From Blastococcus sp. TML/M2B (GTDB lineage: Bacteria > Actinomycetota > Actinomycetes > Mycobacteriales > Geodermatophilaceae): 64,000 bases of DNA. The stretch is taken from NCBI RefSeq assembly GCF_016612865.1, contig NZ_JAENZZ010000002.1:1736001-1800000 (forward strand), given 5' to 3'. Below, one piece after another: positions 59,131-64,000 of this stretch; within the stretch, counting starts at the first letter, position 1, and every line of letters starts with the position of its first letter. The notes under the pieces are model-generated. The model did not search any database and was not told where the DNA came from. It was given only the letters and a program-made list of their open reading frames with translations. Both the position numbers and the translations under genes were made by a program.

Positions 59131-60927
59131 ATGGCCGCTTCGTCGCTCATCCTGTCCCGGCGGGACCTCGAGTTCCTGCTGCACGAGTGGCTGGACGTCG
59201 AGGGGCTGACGAAGCGGGAGCGGTTCGCCGAGCACTCGCGCGAGACGTTCGACGCCGTCCTGGAGCTCGCGGAGCGGATCGCCACCGAGCACTTCGCGCC
59301 GCACAACCGGCTGGCCGACGAGAACGAGCCGCACGTCGTCGACGGCCGGGTCGTGCTGGTGCCGGAGGTCGCGCGGGCACTGGCGGTGTTCGGCGAGGCC
59401 GGGCTGATGGCCGGCACGTTCGACGAGGAGTTCGGCGGCATGCAGCTGCCGCAGACCGTCGGGCAGGCCGTGCTCGCCTGGTTCCTGGCCGCGAACGTCG
59501 GCACGTCGGGCTACCCGTTCCTCACGATGGCCAACGCGCGGCTGCTGCTCGCGCACGGCAGCCGGGAGCAGATCGACACCTTCGTCGGGCCCATGGTCGA
59601 GGGCCGCTGGTTCGGCACGATGGCCCTGTCGGAGCCGCAGGCCGGCTCCTCGCTGGCCGACATCACCACCCGCGCCGAGCGGCAGGACGACGGCACGTAC
59701 CGGCTGACCGGCAACAAGATGTGGATCTCCGGCGGCGACCACGAGCTGACCGAGAACATCGTCCACCTGGTGCTGGCCAAGGTCCCGGGCGGCCCGGCCG
59801 GCGTGAAGGGCATCTCGCTGTTCGTCGTCCCCAAGTTCCTGGTCGGGGACGACGGGTCGCTCGGCGAGCGCAACGACGTCGTCCTGGCCGGGCTCAACCA
59901 CAAGATGGGCTACCGCGGGACGACGAACACGCTGCTGAACTTCGGCGAGGGCGTGCACACCCCGGGCGGGCGGCCCGGCGCGGTCGGCTACCTCGTGGGC
60001 GAGGAGAACCGCGGCCTGGCCGCCATGTTCCACATGATGAACGAGGCGCGGATCGGGGTCGGGATGGGCGCGAGCGCCCTCGGCTGCACCGGCTACCTGC
60101 ACGCGCTCGAGTACGCCCGCACCCGCACCCAGGGCCGGCCCCCGGCGGCGAAGGACCCGGCCTCGCCGATGGTGCCGATCATCGAGCACCCCGACGTCCG
60201 CCGGATGCTGCTGGCCGCCAAGAGCTACGCCGAGGGCGGCCTGGCGCTGGGCCTCTACTGCGCCCGCCTGGTCGACGAGGAGCAGACCGCCGGCAGCCCC
60301 GAGGAGCGCGACCGCGCCCACCTGCTGCTGGACACGCTCACCCCGATCGCCAAGGCGTGGCCCTCGCAGTGGGGCCCGGTCGCCAACGACCTCGCCATCC
60401 AGGTGCACGGCGGCTACGGCTACACCCGCGACTACCCGGTCGAGCAGTTCTACCGGGACAACCGGCTCAACCCCATCCACGAGGGCACGCAGGGCATCCA
60501 GGCCCTGGACCTGCTCGGCCGCAAGGTCGTGCTCCAGGGCGGTGCCGGGCTGCGGCTGCTCGCGGAGTCGATCACGGCGACGACGGCGCGCGCCGCCGGC
60601 ACCGAGTGGGCGGGCTTCGCCGCGGACCTCGACGCCGCGGTCGCCCGGCTGGGCGCGGTCACCGCGACGCTCTGGGGCACCGGGGACCCGGACCTCGCCC
60701 TGGCCAACGCGCACGTCTACCTCGAGGCGGCCGGGCACGTCGTCGTCGCCTGGCTGTGGCTCGAGCAGGCACTGGCCACGGGCGACGGCACCGACGCCTT
60801 CTACGACGGCAAGCGGGCCGCGGCCCGCTACTTCTGGCGCTGGGAGCTCCCGAAGACCGGCCCGCAATTCGACCTGCTGGAGTCGCTGGACCGCACCGTC
60901 CTGGACGTCGACCCCGCCGTCCTCTGA
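59131..60927 (+). CDS. Acyl-CoA dehydrogenase (long form, DmdC/FadE5-like)
   Basis: 598 aa, longer than the 380-aa classical enzymes. Seen: MALSEPQAGSSLADITTRAE and NKMWISGGDHELTENIVHLVLAK (FAD/substrate middle domain), AAMFHMMNEARIGVGMGASALGCTGYLHALEYARTR, and the C-terminal catalytic region with IQVHGGYGYTRDYPVEQFYRDNRLNPIHEGTQGIQALDLLGRK, where the Glu in HEGT is the expected base. The extra C-terminal helical domain fits the 3-methylmercaptopropionyl-CoA dehydrogenase-like group; the substrate is uncertain. ATG follows CACACT at 6 nt, a weak -10. Confidence 0.9.
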   Translation: MAASSLILSRRDLEFLLHEWLDVEGLTKRERFAEHSRETFDAVLELAERIATEHFAPHNRLADENEPHVVDGRVVLVPEVARALAVFGEAGLMAGTFDEEFGGMQLPQTVGQAVLAWFLAANVGTSGYPFLTMANARLLLAHGSREQIDTFVGPMVEGRWFGTMALSEPQAGSSLADITTRAERQDDGTYRLTGNKMWISGGDHELTENIVHLVLAKVPGGPAGVKGISLFVVPKFLVGDDGSLGERNDVVLAGLNHKMGYRGTTNTLLNFGEGVHTPGGRPGAVGYLVGEENRGLAAMFHMMNEARIGVGMGASALGCTGYLHALEYARTRTQGRPPAAKDPASPMVPIIEHPDVRRMLLAAKSYAEGGLALGLYCARLVDEEQTAGSPEERDRAHLLLDTLTPIAKAWPSQWGPVANDLAIQVHGGYGYTRDYPVEQFYRDNRLNPIHEGTQGIQALDLLGRKVVLQGGAGLRLLAESITATTARAAGTEWAGFAADLDAAVARLGAVTATLWGTGDPDLALANAHVYLEAAGHVVVAWLWLEQALATGDGTDAFYDGKRAAARYFWRWELPKTGPQFDLLESLDRTVLDVDPAVL

Positions 60928-60935
60928 CCCCACCC

Positions 60936-60990
60936 GGACTTTATGTACCGAAAGTCCGGAAGGGCCCGGGACTTTCGGTACCGAAAGTCC
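60936..60990. repeat. Two family A palindromes between convergent genes
   Basis: Copy 1 (60936-60957) has arms GGACTTT and AAAGTCC with an imperfect centre (ATGTACCG). Copy 2 (60969-60990) is a perfect 22-bp palindrome with half GGACTTTCGGT. They resemble the tandem array at 7044-7180 and also occupy a gap between convergent genes. Confidence 0.8.
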
Positions 60991-61053
60991 CCCCGGGCAG
61001 CAGAACGCCCCGCCGGCTCCGGGGGAGCGGGCGGGGCGCCGGGCGTTCGGGTG

Positions 61054-61221
61054 TCAGGCGGCTCGCGCCGCGCCGACCGGCTCGGGAGCGGCGTGCCGGG
61101 CACCGGAGGTGCGCTCGTCGCGCTCCCGCTCGTAGCGGGCGGTGGACTGGGTGCCCATCGCGATCACCAGGGCCGTCAGCACCAGGAAACCGATCAGCGT
61201 CACGGCCGGCCACATCACCAT
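61054..61221 (-). CDS. Small single-helix membrane protein (55 aa)
   Basis: MVMWPAVTLIGFLVLTALVIAMG is one membrane helix, followed by a basic, charged tail (TARYERERDERTSGARHAAP). The ATG at 61221 has GGGGGAG 10 nt upstream; a second ATG two codons later is also possible. Not recognised. It is convergent with the acyl-CoA dehydrogenase gene and divergent from the MFS gene. Confidence 0.6.
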   Translation of the reverse strand: MVMWPAVTLIGFLVLTALVIAMGTQSTARYERERDERTSGARHAAPEPVGAARAA

Positions 61222-61417
61222 GTTTGTTGTTCTCCCCCAAGTTCCAGCCGCCGTCGGGACAGGGACGGCGGCACGTCGTCGGAGCCCTCTGTCCCCCGTC
61301 CCGACCGATTCCAATCCTCGAGTTGTGCACCTCACCTGACGGAGTGTGACCAGGGTCATCCCGGGGCCTCCCGCCACGGGCGGACGACGGCGCTGGGGTG
61401 CGTGGTCTGATCGGGAG

Positions 61418-62923
61418 GTGTCCGACGTCGCGCCGCCCCGCCCCCGCGCGGGTTCGGCCGCCACCGTCGCCCTGGTGCTCGGCCTCTCCCTGGTCGTCAC
61501 CGTGCTGTCGCTGCTGCAGAGCCTCGTCGTGCCCGTGCTCGACCGGATCGGCGAGCAGCTCGACGTCTCCCCGGGCGCCGCGGGCTGGGTGCTGACCGCC
61601 AACCTGCTGGCGGCGGCCGTCCTCACGCCGGTGCTGGGCCGGCTCGGCGACCTCAGGGGCGAGCGGCCGGTGATCATCGGCATCCTCGTCACGGTCGCCG
61701 CGGGCACGGTGCTGGCGATCGCCACCGAGTCGCTGCCGCTGCTGCTCCTGGCCCGCGTGCTGCAGGGCGCCTCGTACGGGCTGTTCCCCCTGTCGATCAG
61801 CGTGCTGCGCCGCGAGCTGCCCGAGCGCCGGCTGGGGACGGCGATGTCCGTGGTGAGCAGCACCCTCGGCGTCGGCGGCGTGGCCGGGCTGGTCGCGACC
61901 GGCCTGCTCGCCGGCGACGGCACCGACTACCGCCGCCCGTTCTGGATCGGGCTGGTCATCACGCTGGCCGCCCTCGTCCTGGCGGTGCGGCTGCTGCCCC
62001 GCCGGACCGCCACCGCCTCCGGGGGCGTCGACTGGTGGGGTGCCGCCGTCCTGGGCGCGGGGCTGTCGCTGCTGCTGCTGTTCGTCTCGCAGGGCAACGC
62101 GTGGGGCTGGTCATCGGCCGCCACGCTGGGCTGCCTGGCGGGCTCGGTCGTCGTCCTGAGCGGGTGGGCGGTGCTGCAGCGGCGGCTGGCCGAGCCGCTG
62201 GTCCGCCCCGCCATGCTGGCCGACCGGCGCACGATCGTGCCGAACGTCGTCGGCATGCTCACCGGCGTCGCGATGTTCGCCTCGTTCCTCGCCGTCCTCC
62301 AGTACGTGCAGAGCCCGACGGCGGTCACCGGCTACGGCTTCGACGCCTCGGTGCTCGAGGCGACGGTGGTCTACCTGCTGCCCGGCGGGATCGTCGGCGT
62401 GCTGCTCGCGCCGTTCGCCGGCTCCGTGGTGACCCGCTTCGGCGGCCTGCCGACGCTCGTCGTCGGGTGGACGGTCGGGCTGGCCGGGTTCGTGCTGCTC
62501 ACCTGGTTCCGCAGCCAGTCGTGGGCGGTCATCGCCGCGGGCCTGCTCACGCAGGTGGCGGTCACCGTCGCCTACGCCGCCCTCCCCTCGCTCGTCGTGC
62601 AGGCCGTGCACGAGGACGAGACGGGCGTGGCCAACGCGATCAACTCGATCGCCCGCTCGGTCGGGCAGGCGCTCGGCAGCGCCCTGGCGGTCACGATCAT
62701 CGCCGCCCACCTCGACGCCGCCACCGGCCTCCCCCGCGACGTCGCCTTCACCCTCGTGGGCGCCATCGGCATGGGCGCCGCCGTCGCGATCCTGGTCGCC
62801 GCCCTGCTGGGCCTGCGGGCCGACCGCCGCGCCGCCCGGCCGCGGCGCCCCGACCCGCTCGCCGCGGTCGAGGAGGCCACCGCCGGGGCGGGCGAGTGGT
62901 CGCCGGTGTCCGGCCTGCGCTGA
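61418..62923 (+). CDS. MFS transporter, DHA2-like
   Basis: 501 aa with about 14 helices. LVVTVLSLLQSLVVPVLDRIGEQL, LGRLGDLRGERPVIIGILV (motif A-like), LLLARVLQGASYGLFPLSISVLRREL and VANAINSIARSVGQALGSALAVTIIA are visible. Similar proteins are annotated as multidrug or amino-acid-related exporters; the substrate is unknown. GTG at 61418 sits right after GGGAGG; a start a few codons downstream cannot be excluded. It is not linked to a regulator gene. Confidence 0.88.
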   Translation: MSDVAPPRPRAGSAATVALVLGLSLVVTVLSLLQSLVVPVLDRIGEQLDVSPGAAGWVLTANLLAAAVLTPVLGRLGDLRGERPVIIGILVTVAAGTVLAIATESLPLLLLARVLQGASYGLFPLSISVLRRELPERRLGTAMSVVSSTLGVGGVAGLVATGLLAGDGTDYRRPFWIGLVITLAALVLAVRLLPRRTATASGGVDWWGAAVLGAGLSLLLLFVSQGNAWGWSSAATLGCLAGSVVVLSGWAVLQRRLAEPLVRPAMLADRRTIVPNVVGMLTGVAMFASFLAVLQYVQSPTAVTGYGFDASVLEATVVYLLPGGIVGVLLAPFAGSVVTRFGGLPTLVVGWTVGLAGFVLLTWFRSQSWAVIAAGLLTQVAVTVAYAALPSLVVQAVHEDETGVANAINSIARSVGQALGSALAVTIIAAHLDAATGLPRDVAFTLVGAIGMGAAVAILVAALLGLRADRRAARPRRPDPLAAVEEATAGAGEWSPVSGLR

Positions 62924-63029
62924 TCTCCGTTCGGCAACGGCGCGCGGGCCGGTGGCATGGAACCGGACGGTCCGGGGCACCTCCCTCCCTGATCGAGGGC
63001 TCCGCGCCTTCCCCGTCCCGGAGGACTCC

Positions 63030-64000
63030 ATGACCCGACCCACCGGCTCGTCGAGCAACACGAGCAACTCCACCAGCGAGGCCCGCTTCGAGGGCAACAC
63101 CGCCTCGGCCGACCCCGCGCCGGACAACGACAGGATCAGCGGGACACGGGCCGACTACGCCCCCGTCGGCGCCGATCCGAAGCCGACCACCGGCGGCACC
63201 CTCAAGCGGACCGCCAAGGAGTTCAGCGAGGACAACCTCACCGACTGGGCCGCCGCGCTCACCTACTACGGCGTCCTGGCGATGTTCCCCGCGCTGATCG
63301 CGCTGGTCTCGATCGTCGGCCTGCTCACCGACCCGCAGCAGCTCACCGACGCGCTCACCGAGGTCGTCCCCGCGGACGCCGCGGACACCCTCGACCCGGC
63401 CATCCAGCAGATCGCGGGCAACTCCGGCACCGCCGGGTTCGCGCTGGTGTTCGGTCTCGCCGCCGCCGTCTGGTCGGCGTCGGGCTACGTCGGCGCGTTC
63501 ACCCGCGCCGCGAACGTCGTCTACGAGACGCCCGAGGGGCGCAAGGTCTGGAAGCTCAAGCCGCTCCAGCTGCTCATCACGCTCGTCGGCATCCTGTTCG
63601 CCGCCGTCATCCTGGCGCTGCTGGTGCTCAGCGGCCCCGTCGTCGACGCGATCGGCGAGGCCATCGGGGTCGGCGAGACCGGGCAGACGATCTGGAACAT
63701 CGCGAAGTGGCCGGTCGTGCTGGTCGTGCTCGCGCTGATGATCGCCGTCCTCTACTACTCGACGCCGAACGTGAAGCTGCGCGGCTTCAAGTGGGTCAGC
63801 CCCGGCGCCGGCGTGGCGATCCTGGTCGCGATCGTGGCCTCGGCCGCGTTCGCGTTCTACGTCGCCAACTTCGGCAGCTACAACAAGACCTACGGCGCCC
63901 TCGCCGGCGTCGTGATCTTCCTGATCTGGTTCTGGCTGATCAACGTGTCGCTGCTGTTCGGCATCGAGCTCGACGCGGAGATCGAGCGGACCAAGGAGCT
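63030..64000 (+). CDS. YihY/BrkB family membrane protein (cut by right edge)
   Basis: The first about 323 codons are present. A disordered Ser/Thr/Asp-rich N-terminus of about 55 residues precedes LKRTAKEFSEDNLTDWAAALTYYGVLAMFPALIALVS, the family signature. Later blocks are WSASGYVGAFTRAANVVYE and YGALAGVVIFLIWFWLINVSLLFGIELDAEIER, typical of YihY/UPF0761. Function unproven; once called ribonuclease BN by mistake. ATG has GGAGGACTCC upstream. Only the C-terminal tail is missing. Confidence 0.92.
   Translation, partial: MTRPTGSSSNTSNSTSEARFEGNTASADPAPDNDRISGTRADYAPVGADPKPTTGGTLKRTAKEFSEDNLTDWAAALTYYGVLAMFPALIALVSIVGLLTDPQQLTDALTEVVPADAADTLDPAIQQIAGNSGTAGFALVFGLAAAVWSASGYVGAFTRAANVVYETPEGRKVWKLKPLQLLITLVGILFAAVILALLVLSGPVVDAIGEAIGVGETGQTIWNIAKWPVVLVVLALMIAVLYYSTPNVKLRGFKWVSPGAGVAILVAIVASAAFAFYVANFGSYNKTYGALAGVVIFLIWFWLINVSLLFGIELDAEIERTKE

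Noticed and set aside
56623-60933. Open frame of more than 1400 codons on the minus strand across marR, MFS and the acyl-CoA dehydrogenase
   Set aside because: It spans three well supported plus-strand genes and has a repetitive Asp/Gly/Arg/His composition. It is a shadow.
1-64000. tRNA, rRNA, tmRNA, RNase P RNA, prophage, insertion sequences or transposases
   Set aside because: I looked for cloverleaf-like arms, conserved rRNA words and transposase or integrase motifs in gaps and frames and saw none. A covariance-model scan was not possible.

Overview
The window is chromosomal DNA from a high-GC actinobacterium. The evidence is very GC-rich third codon positions, frequent GTG starts, mycothiol genes (mshA, mshD), GlnR, a PhoP/PhoR pair like that of mycobacteria, an HbhA-like protein, and an RsiG-type anti-sigma factor. 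Gene order resembles several Mycobacterium tuberculosis neighbourhoods (Rv0474-0476, Rv0481-0487, Rv0811-0821), rearranged. I infer a member of Geodermatophilaceae (Blastococcus, Geodermatophilus or Modestobacter type); only a genome-level comparison could settle the genus. I see no rRNA, tRNA, CRISPR array, prophage, insertion sequence or integrase. The content is core metabolism, envelope and regulation.

Layout. 1-6.1 kb: an AONS-family PLP enzyme cut by the left edge; an mshA-ybjN-MFS operon on the minus strand; an SDR; murB. 6.2-12.3 kb: a methyltransferase, an ECF sigma/membrane-protein cassette, and a coupled gamma-glutamyltransferase and PLP decarboxylase pair. 12.4-15.9 kb: an epimerase, a spermidine-synthase-like gene, and the HTH regulator-hbhA-DUF2516 cluster. 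16-21.5 kb: asparaginase and rsiG; ygfZ and fur; divergent pabC; nhaA. 21.8-28.7 kb: an unknown gene, a DUF885 peptidase operon, a TetR/oxidoreductase divergon, DUF4184 and a PAS-SpoIIE phosphatase. 28.8-38.7 kb: a sulfur block (sseC, sseA, DUF4395, a cysteine-type leader peptide, thioredoxin), lmeA, glnR, mshD and the pstSCAB phosphate importer behind a PHO box. 38.9-48.2 kb: an LCP cell-wall ligase, a coiled-coil repeat protein, a sulfatase, two small stress-type genes, a siderophore-interacting protein and phoPR. 48.3-52.6 kb: thioesterase, cysQ, cysD and cysN, with a small antisense gene between cysD and cysN. 52.7-64 kb: hrpA, a MarR/MFS unit, an acyl-CoA dehydrogenase, another MFS transporter and a YihY/BrkB protein cut by the right edge.

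Functional themes. Thiol and sulfur metabolism recurs (mshA, mshD, thioredoxin, sseA, sseC, cysQDN, and a leader peptide that would sense cysteine supply). Phosphate and nitrogen control are represented by glnR, pst and phoPR. Most operons use 4-bp ATGA or GTGA stop-start overlaps. At least eleven first genes or mini-ORFs carry a TANNNT hexamer 6-8 nt before the start codon, which is the arrangement expected for leaderless mRNAs.

Two signals cut across the annotation. First, eight frame breaks occur, and seven fall within about 13 bases of a multiple of 500 in window coordinates. This points to a polishing or assembly artefact rather than pseudogenes, so the affected genes (MFS, ybjN, speE-like, nhaA, the 21.8-kb gene, DUF885, pstC) should be read as probably intact. 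Second, several families of long, relatively AT-rich palindromes sit mainly in the gaps between convergent genes. I did not find a clearly new multi-gene system. The best leads are the palindrome families, the RsiG protein with two intact c-di-GMP signatures, the leaderless coupled mini-ORFs, and the structured low-GC intergenic stretch at 21.5-21.8 kb.
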